Part shown: positions 37,845 to 46,237 of the stretch, piece after piece
How the letters are laid out: each line of letters opens with the position of its first letter
Numbering within the stretch: the first letter of the stretch is position 1
Assembly: GCF_024347615.1 (NCBI RefSeq)
Contig: NZ_AP025509.1
Coordinates: 62,001 to 126,000 of the forward strand
Length of the DNA: 64,000 nucleotides
Reading direction: 5' to 3'
Source: Vibrio splendidus
GTDB taxonomy: Bacteria > Pseudomonadota > Gammaproteobacteria > Enterobacterales > Vibrionaceae
Made by a program: the position numbers and the translations under genes
The notes under the pieces: generated by a model
What the model was told of the DNA's origin: nothing
What the model saw: only the letters and a program-made list of their open reading frames with translations
The model's database searches: none

Positions 37845-38075
37845 TTAATAGGGGCGAGGGTTGGGAGTTATCACTCCTGATCCCAAAGCAAGTAATAAAA
37901 GTAGCACGGCAACGGCTGACCACATGACACGACGCCCCAAGAAGTGACTGAGCCTTTTTCCATTGTGTTTGCCCGAGGCGATTTGGATTAGACCTTTCAT
38001 CAAATTGAAAGCGATGAAGAACAGCAAAGCGACCAACACAATTTTAAACAACAACACAAAGGTAGATGACGCCAT
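37845..38075 (-). CDS. DUF2909-type twin-helix membrane protein, opposite to the cox operon
   Basis: The 76 residues from MASSTFVLLFKIVL carry two membrane helices separated by a basic stretch (GKRLSHFLGRR), matching DUF2909, a family found in cox loci of gamma-proteobacteria. It lies on the strand opposite to all its neighbours. GGAG sits 8 bp before the ATG. A longer frame to 38180 exists, but its extra 35 residues overlap the conserved first helix of SURF1 and are not believable. Probably an oxidase-assembly or stability factor by association; function unproven. Confidence 0.78.
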   Translation of the reverse strand: MASSTFVLLFKIVLVALLFFIAFNLMKGLIQIASGKHNGKRLSHFLGRRVMWSAVAVLLLLLALGSGVITPNPRPY

Positions 38076-38076
38076 A

Positions 38077-38910
38077 GTGATAACTCCAAACCGATTGATT
38101 GATGATGAACACAAGTTCCGCAGTAAAGGTTTTTGGATAGCGGTTGTTTTAACTGTGGTTTCAGTCGGCATTTTAATCAAGTTGGGTTTGTGGCAGTTAG
38201 AGCGTGGTAACGAGAAATTGCGTTATGAACAACAGCTATCAGAAAGAGCGCAGCAATCGCCTAGGTCATTGGACACGGTTATCTCTGAATGGAAGGACTC
38301 GCGTATACAAGCGCAAGGTGCATCTGAACAGCAGTTTTTAAATGGTTTGAAGGTTGATGTGGAATTGGAAACACCAAGTGGTTTAGTGGTCTTGTTAGAC
38401 AATCAGGTTAACCAAGGAGCTGTGGGGTATGTGATTTACATGTTGGGTGAGGTTCGCTTTAAAGATGAAAACGAGTCTTTAGTGGCCGAAAAGCAGTTAT
38501 TGATCGATCTGGGGTTCGTTGCGGCAAGTAATGACAGAAGAGAGCTTCCACAACTAGGAAACATCACACTACCAACCAATATGTCAGGGCGTTTGTACAC
38601 TCGTTCAGTGAATCCTCTAAGTCATGAGCTGGGTTTAGAAAACACAATGCCTAAAAGAATTCAAAACATCAACATAACAGCGTTATCAGAGTACACAGGA
38701 CAAGCCGTTTTACCCTTTGTCTTCCAACCGCAAAGCTTAGAATCGTGGCCTTATGAGTTGTTATGGCGACCGACGGCAATGAAATCTGAGAAGCACTTCG
38801 GTTACTCATTTCAATGGTTTGTAATGGCAGCGGTACTTTTGTTTTTGATGTTGTTAATTGGCTATCGGTACCTAAAAGCGACACCTATCACGGAGAACAA
38901 CGATGGATAA
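38077..38910 (+). CDS. SURF1-family cytochrome oxidase assembly protein
   Basis: 277 residues with one membrane helix at each end: FWIAVVLTVVSVGILIKLGLWQLERG with the family's GLWQLxR, and WFVMAAVLLFLMLLIGYRY at the C-terminus. The periplasmic middle contains GLVVLLDNQVNQGAVGYVIY. SURF1 helps insert haem a into subunit I. The start is uncertain: GTG 38077 is given because it directly follows the opposite-strand gene; ATG 38014 (more overlap) and TTG 38095 are alternatives. It overlaps the next gene by 8 bp. Confidence 0.85.
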   Translation: MITPNRLIDDEHKFRSKGFWIAVVLTVVSVGILIKLGLWQLERGNEKLRYEQQLSERAQQSPRSLDTVISEWKDSRIQAQGASEQQFLNGLKVDVELETPSGLVVLLDNQVNQGAVGYVIYMLGEVRFKDENESLVAEKQLLIDLGFVAASNDRRELPQLGNITLPTNMSGRLYTRSVNPLSHELGLENTMPKRIQNINITALSEYTGQAVLPFVFQPQSLESWPYELLWRPTAMKSEKHFGYSFQWFVMAAVLLFLMLLIGYRYLKATPITENNDG

Positions 38911-39511
38911 GTCTCAAGCACAAGTGAACAGGGAAAGTACCGAGGCAAACATGGCTGAGCTTAGAAGCCGTCGTACTAAGGGACGTTTGGTATTAATCGG
39001 ACTCGTTTTAATTTTCGCTTTGCCTGCGATTATCGCCAAAACAGTGTTGGATCAGAATTGGTATACATCAGGTGTCACTAACTCAGGCGAATTGGTCGAA
39101 CCAAGAATTACACTAGCGGATTTCGGCGTAACGGTACCCATGGCAGGAGAGGGTTGGGTTGTGGGTTATATCGCACCGATGGAGTGCGAAAGCTTGTGTG
39201 AACAACAACTCCATTATTTGAATCAAAGCTACTTAGCGTTAGGGAAAAACAAAGAGCGAGTGACCGCCGTTGTTTTCGTCTCAGAAGGTAACTCGTTGTC
39301 GGGTTCGCTCAACAAGCCTGATTTATCTTTGTTAGCTGGTGGTGATCAATTAAGTACCGAGTTTTCGCCGGCTTCCATTGTCATTATTGACCCACTCGGA
39401 CAATTGGTTATGGAATACAAAAGCGTTTCTGATCCTTCGCAGCTAGTCAGCCAATCTAAAGGCATGATTCATGATCTAAGAAAGCTGCTTAAGCTGTCAC
39501 GAGTTGGGTAG
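38903..39511 (+). CDS. Sco-like thioredoxin-fold membrane protein of the cox operon
   Basis: 202 residues: an N-terminal basic stretch, one membrane helix at about 27-47 (LVLIGLVLIFALPAIIAKTVL), then a periplasmic domain with VGYIAPMECESLCEQQLHYL. The C-x3-C pair here is where Sco proteins have their copper-binding CxxxC, and FSPASIVIIDPLGQLVMEY resembles the end of a thioredoxin-like fold. A similar gene occurs in the same place in Pseudomonas cox loci (from memory). It likely handles copper or thiols during CuA assembly. Overlaps SURF1 by 8 bp, so translation is coupled. Confidence 0.75.
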   Translation: MDKSQAQVNRESTEANMAELRSRRTKGRLVLIGLVLIFALPAIIAKTVLDQNWYTSGVTNSGELVEPRITLADFGVTVPMAGEGWVVGYIAPMECESLCEQQLHYLNQSYLALGKNKERVTAVVFVSEGNSLSGSLNKPDLSLLAGGDQLSTEFSPASIVIIDPLGQLVMEYKSVSDPSQLVSQSKGMIHDLRKLLKLSRVG

Positions 39512-39594
39512 TTAATCAGCTTAAGTTGATAAGCTTGAGTTGATGAGCTTGAGTTGATGAGCTTGAGTTAATGAGCTTGAGTTAATGAGCTTTA
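39511..39594. repeat. 14-bp tandem repeat, six units
   Basis: Units start at 39511, 39525, 39539, 39553, 39567 and 39581; the consensus is GTTGATGAGCTTGA. The third and fourth copies are identical. The first base is the last base of the preceding stop codon, so the array sits exactly at the end of the Sco-like gene and 60 bp before ctaA. Confidence 0.93.
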
Positions 39595-39655
39595 GCATAT
39601 TGCGTTAATGCTGAGTGTTGTTAGCGAAAAGGGAATAAGTATAGGGAGATAAACG

Positions 39656-40711
39656 ATGCAGAATAAAGCCCCTGATTTACTCATGCACATGATGAGATTA
39701 ACTATCTTGTTAACCCTTACCGTGATTGTGCTCGGCGCTTATACACGCTTGTCTGATGCTGGCCTTGGTTGTCCTGATTGGCCTGGGTGCTATGGAAAGA
39801 TCACCGTTCCCTCGAATACCCAAGCCGTTAATCAAGCCAATCTACAATTTCCAGAACGAGCTCTCGAAGCAGACAAAGCTTGGATTGAGATGATCCATCG
39901 CTACTTTGCAGGAACATTAGGGCTGCTTATCTTTGTCGTTGTTGCTTGGTGTATTAAAAAGAATATAACAACTGCTGGTCTTCCGTTACTTATCTCTGCA
40001 ACCGTGATATTTCAGGCTTTGCTTGGAATGTGGACGGTGACTCTCAAGTTGATGCCCGTTGTGGTTATGGCGCATTTGATGGGGGGCTTCACGTTGCTGT
40101 CACTGTTGTGTCTGCTCTACTGTCGTTTGTCTCATTTCCAAAGCCGTTTTGGTGAGGCTACCTATTCTTCACCACTTAAAGTCTCGGCACTATTCGGATT
40201 ACTCATTGTAGTCGGGCAGATACTGCTTGGTGGCTGGACATCGTCTAATTATGCCGCTCTGGTGTGTACCCAATTACCTATCTGCGAAGGGAACTGGACA
40301 AGCTATTTAGATTTCAAGAATGCGTTCGACTTTGCTCAACATGGACACGATAACTATGAGTTTGGTGTGTTGGAATATCCCGCAAGACTTACCATCCATG
40401 TCATGCACAGGTTCGGGGCTATTGTGGCGACGTTAACGGTGCTGATGATCGTGTACAAGCTATGGAAATTTGGCCAAGCGCCTCACCAAAAGCTGAGCGT
40501 GATTGTCGCAATAGTCTTGTTTACTCAAATCAGCCTTGGGATCAGTAATGTATGGTTTCATCTGCCAATTTCAGTTGCGGTTTTGCATAACCTAGTCGCA
40601 GCGATGTTGCTCATCAGCATGGTTGTAACCAATTTTGTCGTGTGGCAACGCAAACCAAGTCAGAGCTTGGTGAAAAACAATGTATTACAAGGAGGTAATC
40701 ATGGTCAGTAG
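39656..40711 (+). CDS. ctaA: Haem A synthase CtaA/Cox15
   Basis: 351 residues, eight membrane segments. The four conserved histidines are visible: [34 protein letters not shown] and [12 protein letters not shown]. The N-terminal block [19 protein letters not shown] is the family signature. It converts haem O to haem A in the inner membrane. AGGGAGATAAACG precedes the ATG. The 3' end overlaps ctaB by 11 bp. Confidence 0.96.
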   Translation: MQNKAPDLLMHMMRLTILLTLTVIVLGAYTRLSDAGLGCPDWPGCYGKITVPSNTQAVNQANLQFPERALEADKAWIEMIHRYFAGTLGLLIFVVVAWCIKKNITTAGLPLLISATVIFQALLGMWTVTLKLMPVVVMAHLMGGFTLLSLLCLLYCRLSHFQSRFGEATYSSPLKVSALFGLLIVVGQILLGGWTSSNYAALVCTQLPICEGNWTSYLDFKNAFDFAQHGHDNYEFGVLEYPARLTIHVMHRFGAIVATLTVLMIVYKLWKFGQAPHQKLSVIVAIVLFTQISLGISNVWFHLPISVAVLHNLVAAMLLISMVVTNFVVWQRKPSQSLVKNNVLQGGNHGQ

Positions 40712-41675
40712 AACGTCAACACAGTATGAAGTGGTGGCTCAAGACGCAGCCTTAGCTCATAAGATAGCAGCCAACAATGACATAGCTTTAAGTCACGAAA
40801 TTGCTATAAAAAACAAAGCCACTTGGAAAGTTTATTTAACGTTGACCAAGCCTAAAGTGGTGGCTTTGATGTTGCTGACGGCATTGGTTGGGATGTGCTT
40901 GGCCGTGCCGAATGGATTGCCTTTGCAACAAACTGTGTTCGGGATGATTGGGATAGGGTTAATGGCAGGTTCAGCGGCTGCATTTAACCATTTGATCGAT
41001 AAAAAGATCGACGGTCAGATGACTCGAACAAATCGACGTCCTTTACCATCCGGTGAACTGAGTAGTGTGCGTGTGTTCAGCTTTGCCGCGGGTATCGGCT
41101 TACTTGGGTTTGCCACGTTAATGGTGTGGGTCAATCAACTCACCGCTTGGTTAACCTTTGCAAGCTTGTTGGGTTACGCAGTGATTTATACCATGTACTT
41201 AAAACGAGCGACGCCACAAAACATTGTGATCGCAGGGATCGCAGGCGCAATGCCACCTCTACTGGGCTGGACGGCAGTCACCAACGAGCTTCATTCAAAT
41301 GCTTGGTTGTTGGTGATGATCATCTTTATTTGGACACCTCCGCACTTCTGGGCGTTGGCAATTCATCGTCGTGATGAGTATGCCAAAGTGAATATTCCCA
41401 TGTTGCCCGTGACCCACGGAATCGAATACACCAAGACTTCAATTTTGCTGTATACATTGTTGTTAAGCATCGTGTGTGTGTTACCAGTATTAGTTGGCAT
41501 GAGCAGTTGGATATATCTGAGCGCGTCTTTGGTGCTCAACGGTGGGTTTGTCTATCACGCGTGGGTTCTGAAATATCGTGATGAACCTAATATGGCGATG
41601 AAGACCTTTAAGTTCTCCATCTATCATCTCATGATCTTGTTTGTGGCTCTGTTGGCAGACCACTATCTACTTTGA
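40701..41675 (+). CDS. ctaB: Protohaem IX farnesyltransferase (haem O synthase) CtaB/CyoE
   Basis: 324 residues. The UbiA-type prenyltransferase motif is [20 protein letters not shown]; the second motif region is [19 protein letters not shown]. It farnesylates haem B in the membrane to make haem O for CtaA. I start at the ATG at 40701, just after GGAGGTAATC, and not at the upstream in-frame ATG at 40680. About 45 N-terminal residues precede the conserved part ([21 protein letters not shown]). It closes the oxidase locus; a terminator follows. Confidence 0.96.
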   Translation: MVSRTSTQYEVVAQDAALAHKIAANNDIALSHEIAIKNKATWKVYLTLTKPKVVALMLLTALVGMCLAVPNGLPLQQTVFGMIGIGLMAGSAAAFNHLIDKKIDGQMTRTNRRPLPSGELSSVRVFSFAAGIGLLGFATLMVWVNQLTAWLTFASLLGYAVIYTMYLKRATPQNIVIAGIAGAMPPLLGWTAVTNELHSNAWLLVMIIFIWTPPHFWALAIHRRDEYAKVNIPMLPVTHGIEYTKTSILLYTLLLSIVCVLPVLVGMSSWIYLSASLVLNGGFVYHAWVLKYRDEPNMAMKTFKFSIYHLMILFVALLADHYLL

Positions 41676-41704
41676 TAACCGCATTTCTGCTGTTGCTGAA
41701 TAAG

Positions 41705-41735
41705 AAAACGGATGCTCTGGGCATCCGTTTTTGTT
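41705..41735 (+). terminator. Terminator of the cytochrome oxidase locus
   Basis: AAAACGGATGC and GCATCCGTTTT form a perfect 11-bp stem around TCTGG, followed by T's. Confidence 0.93.
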
Positions 41736-41785
41736 TGGCTAATTACACAAGCTCACATACTTGAAAGTAAGTAACTCGCTAACAA

Positions 41786-43252
41786 TTAGTCCACTTTGTT
41801 CCATGCATCTTGCCAGTGTGAACCGACACCTGGTTCGTACTGAGTTGCTGTTGGAGCCCATTGAACACAGTAGCCAGAGTATGGGAACTCTTTACACTGA
41901 TAAACGCCACCATCGCTGCTCAGAACCTTTGTTCCTGCTGTGTAAGACTCAATGCTTTCTGGGAACACGAAGTCGTAGTCGCCTGCTGGTGGCGGTGTTT
42001 GCTCGTCCATTAGGTGGAAATCAAGCGTGTTCTGATCCACTAAGTTACCTTGGTCATCTTTCGTCACAACCACAAGCATGTGGTGGCCAGCTTCAGACTT
42101 AGACAGAGTCAGCTGAACACCTTCAGCTTGTCCGTCTGTTAACTCAGACTTCTGAGATGCAAGTGCTTCACGATGATGGTTGTACACAGTCAATTCAGCT
42201 TGAATATCGCCTGTTGCTGCTAGCGTAAGGTCAAGCTGAGTAGGTTGGCTCTCATCGATAATGTACTCTGACTCTAGACCTGTTACTTCTAGCTCATGCT
42301 CCGGTTCTGGAGTATCAATCTTGTAGCCGATTTCTACACTGTTAAAGCCAGAGCCCGCTTTTAGATAAACAGGGTTAGTGCCGTAAACGGGGGCGAAATC
42401 ACCTTGGTCGTTTAATTGACCTGCTTTGATTTGCGTCTGCTCTTGATTGATTTTAGAAGAAAGAGCGTAAGACCAGTTATTGGCTTTGCCTTGCTCAGTA
42501 CTTTCAATCACAAGCTCAGTGCTGTATGAGGCGTTTTCACCGGATTGGTCGAATACGCGAGTATAAACAGCATCACCAACATTCAGGTCTTGTGTTGGGT
42601 TGATTTGACCGCCTTGATCCCAATCCGGGATGATAGGGCCGTCGCCATCAAACTTCACATCGATAACGTTGTAGAAAGCCATTGCAGTATCACCCACATC
42701 CCATACCGCAAGGATCACTTGATAACCTTCGCGTTCTGGCACATTACACAAGTGGCTGACTTGCATCGGTGGTTGTTCTCCATTTCCTTCAACAACACAG
42801 AATGGCGTTAAGTCAAAAGAACTGCGTGCCAAAGGCTGGTTTGGGTTCCAGTCTGGTTGAGTAATGTAGTATTTCCAGTCGTGAGTCTTGTGATTAGCAG
42901 TGAACGTCCACTCGAAGTATTGAGAACCAGACTTGATCGGGCGTTTAACCCAGCGATCGGCTGTCTGCTCGTCCAGCGCTGCCGCTAAAGATGATTGCGC
43001 GCTGGCGATTTTTCCATCTGCAGGGCCGACTTCAGGGAAGCCTTCAGGGCCTTCCACACTCTGTGGCTCATATTGGATACCACCGCAGTTGGTGTTTTTT
43101 TGTTGTGTATCACTCGCTGGGAACTTACATAGGGCGACACGACTCTCAGCAACGCCATTATTGTATGCCGAAACATAACCGTGACCGAAGCTTGCTCCAC
43201 TTACGCTAAGTAGCGATAGTGCGATGAGCGATTTTTTTGGGAGTTGTTTCAT
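41786..43252 (-). CDS. gbpA: GlcNAc/chitin-binding protein GbpA (AA10 lytic polysaccharide monooxygenase)
   Basis: 488 residues: signal peptide 1-23, then His24 as the mature N-terminus (GHGYVS), the first copper ligand; His121 in TANHKTHDW is the second. Domains in order: AA10 monooxygenase (24 to about 205), GbpA2-like and GbpA3-like middle domains (to about 415), and a C-terminal CBM5/12 chitin-binding domain with the aromatic pattern YPSxGxxVxW (residues [12 protein letters not shown]). The secreted protein binds chitin and mucin and cuts chitin oxidatively, and helps attachment. A c-di-GMP riboswitch lies in its leader, as in V. cholerae. Confidence 0.96.
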   Translation of the reverse strand: MKQLPKKSLIALSLLSVSGASFGHGYVSAYNNGVAESRVALCKFPASDTQQKNTNCGGIQYEPQSVEGPEGFPEVGPADGKIASAQSSLAAALDEQTADRWVKRPIKSGSQYFEWTFTANHKTHDWKYYITQPDWNPNQPLARSSFDLTPFCVVEGNGEQPPMQVSHLCNVPEREGYQVILAVWDVGDTAMAFYNVIDVKFDGDGPIIPDWDQGGQINPTQDLNVGDAVYTRVFDQSGENASYSTELVIESTEQGKANNWSYALSSKINQEQTQIKAGQLNDQGDFAPVYGTNPVYLKAGSGFNSVEIGYKIDTPEPEHELEVTGLESEYIIDESQPTQLDLTLAATGDIQAELTVYNHHREALASQKSELTDGQAEGVQLTLSKSEAGHHMLVVVTKDDQGNLVDQNTLDFHLMDEQTPPPAGDYDFVFPESIESYTAGTKVLSSDGGVYQCKEFPYSGYCVQWAPTATQYEPGVGSHWQDAWNKVD

Positions 43253-43324
43253 TATTTGTCCTTACTGTATTTGGCCGACAAAAAAGAGAACACTCCAGCA
43301 TGCATTGACACTTAAATCCTATTA

Positions 43325-43415
43325 AGTGGCGGCCCCGCTATCATAGACAGAATAATTGTCGACAGACCGGTGGCTTTGCGTCCTATTCTTTCAAATAGTT
43401 TGCCAGAAGTGCGTT
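43325..43415 (-). promoter_or_regulatory. Cyclic-di-GMP-I (GEMM) riboswitch, Vc1-like, in the gbpA leader
   Basis: On the minus strand the conserved core is present in order: GGCAAAC, a CUAUU/AAUAG stem capped by a GAAA tetraloop, GGACGCAAAGCC, ACCGG, a second hairpin stem (CUGUCGAC...CUGUCUAUG), then AUAGCGGGGCCGCC. Spacing and key bases match the Vc2 aptamer of known structure. It ends about 70 bp before the gbpA start. A hairpin CACTTAA/TTAAGTG follows it directly and a U-run lies near 43280, so the expression platform lies between. The V. cholerae gbpA leader carries Vc1, reported as an on-switch. Confidence 0.94.
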
Positions 43416-43737
43416 TGAGCAAGCGAAATGTAGCCAACCAGTTTTATAAATGCGAATCAATAGATTGAAATGTGGAATGCCAATCTCGAACTTTTAATTC
43501 TTAATACAAATTAACTTGCTATATGTTTGGTTCGATAATGTATAAATTATTGATATAAATGAAGAAAGTATTTACTCTAATCGCTTTTGTGAATGTTTTT
43601 CGATTGTGATGTTTTGTTCTACACGACAATTGCGCGCATATCAAAACCAAACCTTTGGTTTCCACTAACCAAACCCTGACATGCTATGTATGAAAAGCCG
43701 GACAATTGATTGGTATGAATTATATAAAGGAGTCGGT

Positions 43738-44091
43738 ATGGAATTCACAGAACTAGATAGAGACGCGTTATATCAAACGTGGATGTCACAAAAATCGAGA
43801 ATGCGTATTACGCAGATGGAGTTTTCAAAAAAGCTTGGAATGAACCAGCTTGATTTCTCTAGAGTGCTAAGAGGCGAGACGCCATTAACTATGTCTTTCG
43901 TTAGTCACTTTTGTCGTTTACTTCATTTAGAGCCTAGGAATGTGTTTCCTTCACTTAAAGAAGGTAATGAGTCAGGGCCAAAAGTGGTCTACCTGAAAAG
44001 TAGAATGAGCGTTGATGGTGAGATCCAAAATGCTTATATCGAAGGAAATCAGGTAATCGTAGAGTATGCACACACCGTTCAGCATGATTAA
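43738..44091 (+). CDS. Small XRE/Cro-CI-like regulator
   Basis: The 117 residues from MEFTELDRDALYQTW include a helix-turn-helix at about 18-65 (RITQMEFSKKLGMNQLDFSRVLRGETPLTMSFVSHFCRLLHLEP). The C-terminal 45 residues (VVYLKSRMSVDGEIQNAYIEGNQVIVEY) are a short beta-rich tail, not a known effector domain. AAGGAG lies 7 bp before the ATG; the frame is open upstream but not coding. It is divergent from gbpA and shares a 485-bp upstream region containing the riboswitch. Targets unknown. Confidence 0.72.
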   Translation: MEFTELDRDALYQTWMSQKSRMRITQMEFSKKLGMNQLDFSRVLRGETPLTMSFVSHFCRLLHLEPRNVFPSLKEGNESGPKVVYLKSRMSVDGEIQNAYIEGNQVIVEYAHTVQHD

Positions 44092-44184
44092 TTTTAAAGC
44101 TAGCTCTGAGTTTTAACTCCCCTTTTCTACAAACTTTTCATATAAGGTATGACTTACTCAATTAAATTCCTTAATTTTAACTAA

Positions 44185-44526
44185 GTGCGTAATGAAACCT
44201 CTAAAAGCTTTTTGTTTGTTGCAACCAGCATCTTCTTGTTTGGTTGTGCAGGCGGCTCAATTAAAACCGCAACTAAATTCACCAGTTATAAAGATTTTCA
44301 GCCAGGCCCTGACGGAGGTGTTGACTTAGTTTGGGCAAGGATTGGGCTACGTGATGCGCAGCGATTGAAATCCAAGTTAGACGACTATGACTCTGTTGTG
44401 ATCGACCGAGAAGCAGGCAACAAAGACTTTTCAACTATGATTGATTCGCTAGATGATGCCAAAGATGCGATCAACTATTGGGTTGAACGTTTAGGTGATA
44501 CTCTACAGAATATTGATGATGCTTAG
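44185..44526 (+). CDS. Small putative lipoprotein, function unknown
   Basis: 113 residues starting at GTG, directly after an in-frame stop, so this or a later codon is the true start. Residues 1-21 look like a lipoprotein signal ending FLFGC, followed by AGGS; lipidation of Cys21 is expected. The rest is a charged, probably helical domain (LRDAQRLKSKLDDYDSVVIDRE). No family recognised. It lies 12 bp before a DUF3820 gene and 93 bp after the XRE gene, suggesting a small operon. The ribosome-binding site is poor. Confidence 0.55.
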   Translation: MRNETSKSFLFVATSIFLFGCAGGSIKTATKFTSYKDFQPGPDGGVDLVWARIGLRDAQRLKSKLDDYDSVVIDREAGNKDFSTMIDSLDDAKDAINYWVERLGDTLQNIDDA

Positions 44527-44538
44527 AAAGAGCCTGTA

Positions 44539-44754
44539 ATGCTAGAGAAAGAGAACCTGATTAAACTTGCTAGAATGCAAATGCCATTTGGTAAATACGC
44601 TGGTCGTACGTTGATTGACTTGCCTGAAGAATATTTGCTGTGGTTCGACAAAAAAGGGTTCCCCTCTGGTGAGCTAGGTGACTTATTAAAACTGTGCCTT
44701 GCTCTGAAAATTGAAGGGCTTGATAGCGTTGTCAAACCATTGAAAAGAATGTAG
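44539..44754 (+). CDS. DUF3820 family protein
   Basis: 71 residues matching DUF3820 over the full length: MPFGKYAGRTLIDLPEEYLLWFDKKGFPSGELGDLL. The family has been described as putative quorum-sensing-regulated, without proven function. It starts 12 bp after the lipoprotein gene and ends just before a terminator. Confidence 0.85.
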   Translation: MLEKENLIKLARMQMPFGKYAGRTLIDLPEEYLLWFDKKGFPSGELGDLLKLCLALKIEGLDSVVKPLKRM

Positions 44755-44764
44755 TTGAATAGAG

Positions 44765-44793
44765 AGCTTGCGTTAATCACGTGAGCTTTTTTT
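44765..44793 (+). terminator. Terminator after the DUF3820 gene
   Basis: AGCTTGCGT pairs with ACGTGAGCT using two G-U pairs, then runs into seven T. Confidence 0.8.
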
Positions 44794-44883
44794 GTTTTCA
44801 AGTGCTACACAATGCTACATGTATGCTGAAGCTTGAAGAATAGCTGCTCTCTTGTCTTCCTTGAAATTACGCAATCGATAGCG

Positions 44884-44901
44884 TGTAAATAATGCTATAC
44901 A
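44884..44901 (+). promoter_or_regulatory. TyrR-box-like operator upstream of aroG
   Basis: TGTAAATAATGCTATACA differs from TGTAAA-N6-TTTACA at one position. It lies about 170 bp before the DAHP synthase start. TyrR controls DAHP synthase genes in enteric bacteria, so the position makes sense. Confidence 0.6.
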
Positions 44902-45071
44902 GGGTGTTTCTAATATAAAACACAAAAAAAATTGCGTTTATTTTCAATTAGTGATTGAAACTAGGGTTTTTACTAGTTAAGTTACAAGGAACAAGAAGAT
45001 TAGTGCTGAAAGAAAGTTACGTGAGACAACGTACATTCAGCTCAAGGATAGAAAAAAGGAAGAAGTAAGCA

Positions 45072-46124
45072 ATGTTCCAGACTGATGATGTAAGAATTAA
45101 CAAAGTAAAAGAGTTATTACCACCTGTTGCTGTTTTAGAAAAGTTTCCAGCGACAGAAGTTGCTTCTTCTACAACCTTTGAAAGCCGCAAAGCGATCCAC
45201 AATATTTTAGAAGAAAGCGACGACCGCTTGCTTGTTATTGTTGGCCCATGTTCTATTCATGATACAGAAGCCGCTCTTGAGTACGGCAAGCGTTTGAAAG
45301 TGTTGCGCGACGAACTTGGCGATAACCTTGAAATCGTAATGCGTGTTTACTTTGAAAAGCCACGTACAACCGTTGGTTGGAAAGGTCTAATCAATGACCC
45401 GTACATGAACGACACGTTCAAGCTAAATGATGGTCTTCGTCTTGGACGTAAGCTACTGCTTGACCTAACTGATATGGGAATGCCGACGGCAAGTGAATTC
45501 CTAGATATGATCACGCCTCAATACGTTGCTGACTTAATCAGCTGGGGCGCAATTGGCGCACGTACGACAGAATCTCAGGTTCACCGTGAACTGGCTTCTG
45601 GCCTATCTTGCCCAGTTGGATTTAAGAATGGTACTGATGGCAACATCAAGATCGCAACAGACGCTATTCGTTCGGCAAGCGCTTCGCACCACTTCTTATC
45701 TGTAACTAAGTACGGACACTCAGCAATTATTGAAACAGTGGGTAACCCTGACTGTCATATCATTTTACGTGGCGGTAAAGAGCCAAACTACAGCGCTGAG
45801 CATGTAGGTAAAATCAAAGAAGAACTAGCTGCGTCAGGTCTTCCACAAAAGGTAATGATTGATTTCAGCCACGCAAATAGCTCTAAGCAGTTTAAGCGTC
45901 AAATGAATGTATCTGATGACGTTAGTGCTCAAATCTCTGGTGGCGACAAAGCTATCTTTGGTGTGATGATTGAATCTCACCTTGTTGAAGGTCGCCAAGA
46001 TCTTGTTGATGGTAAAGCTGCAACTTACGGCCAATCTGTTACTGATGCATGTATTGGTTGGGCAGATACTGAAACAGTACTTCGCCAGTTGGCAGACGCT
46101 GTTGAAGCTCGCCGCAACAAGTAA
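45072..46124 (+). CDS. aroG: 3-Deoxy-7-phosphoheptulonate (DAHP) synthase, AroG-like
   Basis: First enzyme of the shikimate pathway: phosphoenolpyruvate and erythrose-4-phosphate to DAHP, in the cytoplasm. The 350 residues follow E. coli AroG closely, with DDVRINKVKELLPPVAVLEKFP at the start, VIVGPCSIHD, RVYFEKPRTTVGWKGLINDP, GARTTESQVHRELASGLSCP, KNGTDG and the metal-binding RGGKEPNYSAEH and DFSHANSSKQ. The start of the sequence is nearer AroG (Phe-sensitive) than AroF or AroH as I recall them, so feedback by phenylalanine is likely. It is monocistronic, with a TyrR-like box upstream and a strong terminator downstream. Confidence 0.94.
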   Translation: MFQTDDVRINKVKELLPPVAVLEKFPATEVASSTTFESRKAIHNILEESDDRLLVIVGPCSIHDTEAALEYGKRLKVLRDELGDNLEIVMRVYFEKPRTTVGWKGLINDPYMNDTFKLNDGLRLGRKLLLDLTDMGMPTASEFLDMITPQYVADLISWGAIGARTTESQVHRELASGLSCPVGFKNGTDGNIKIATDAIRSASASHHFLSVTKYGHSAIIETVGNPDCHIILRGGKEPNYSAEHVGKIKEELAASGLPQKVMIDFSHANSSKQFKRQMNVSDDVSAQISGGDKAIFGVMIESHLVEGRQDLVDGKAATYGQSVTDACIGWADTETVLRQLADAVEARRNK

Positions 46125-46164
46125 TCTAATCATTATAGCCAGTCACTAAACGACTGAAAATTCA

Positions 46165-46201
46165 AAGCCCTTATTAGCAATCGCTAGTAAGGGCTTTTTT
46201 G
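46165..46201 (+). terminator. Terminator of aroG
   Basis: AAGCCCTTATTAGC pairs with GCTAGTAAGGGCTT (one mismatch) around AATC, followed by six T. Confidence 0.93.
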
Positions 46202-46237
46202 TGGTTCTTAGTTGTAAGCGGAAAGTGCCTTGTACTC

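Noticed and set aside
37963..38076. Longer SURF1 start
   Set aside because: The extra residues run antisense through the conserved DUF2909 helices and are not SURF1-like; the true start is probably near or after 38077, though ATG 38014 cannot be fully excluded.
38076..38180. N-terminal extension of the DUF2909 frame
   Set aside because: It runs antisense to the conserved first helix of SURF1 and does not resemble DUF2909, which starts at MASSTF.
43738..44754. Toxin-antitoxin module
   Set aside because: A small XRE regulator next to a small gene suggested this, but the partner is a lipoprotein with a signal peptide and the gap is 93 bp, unlike known modules.
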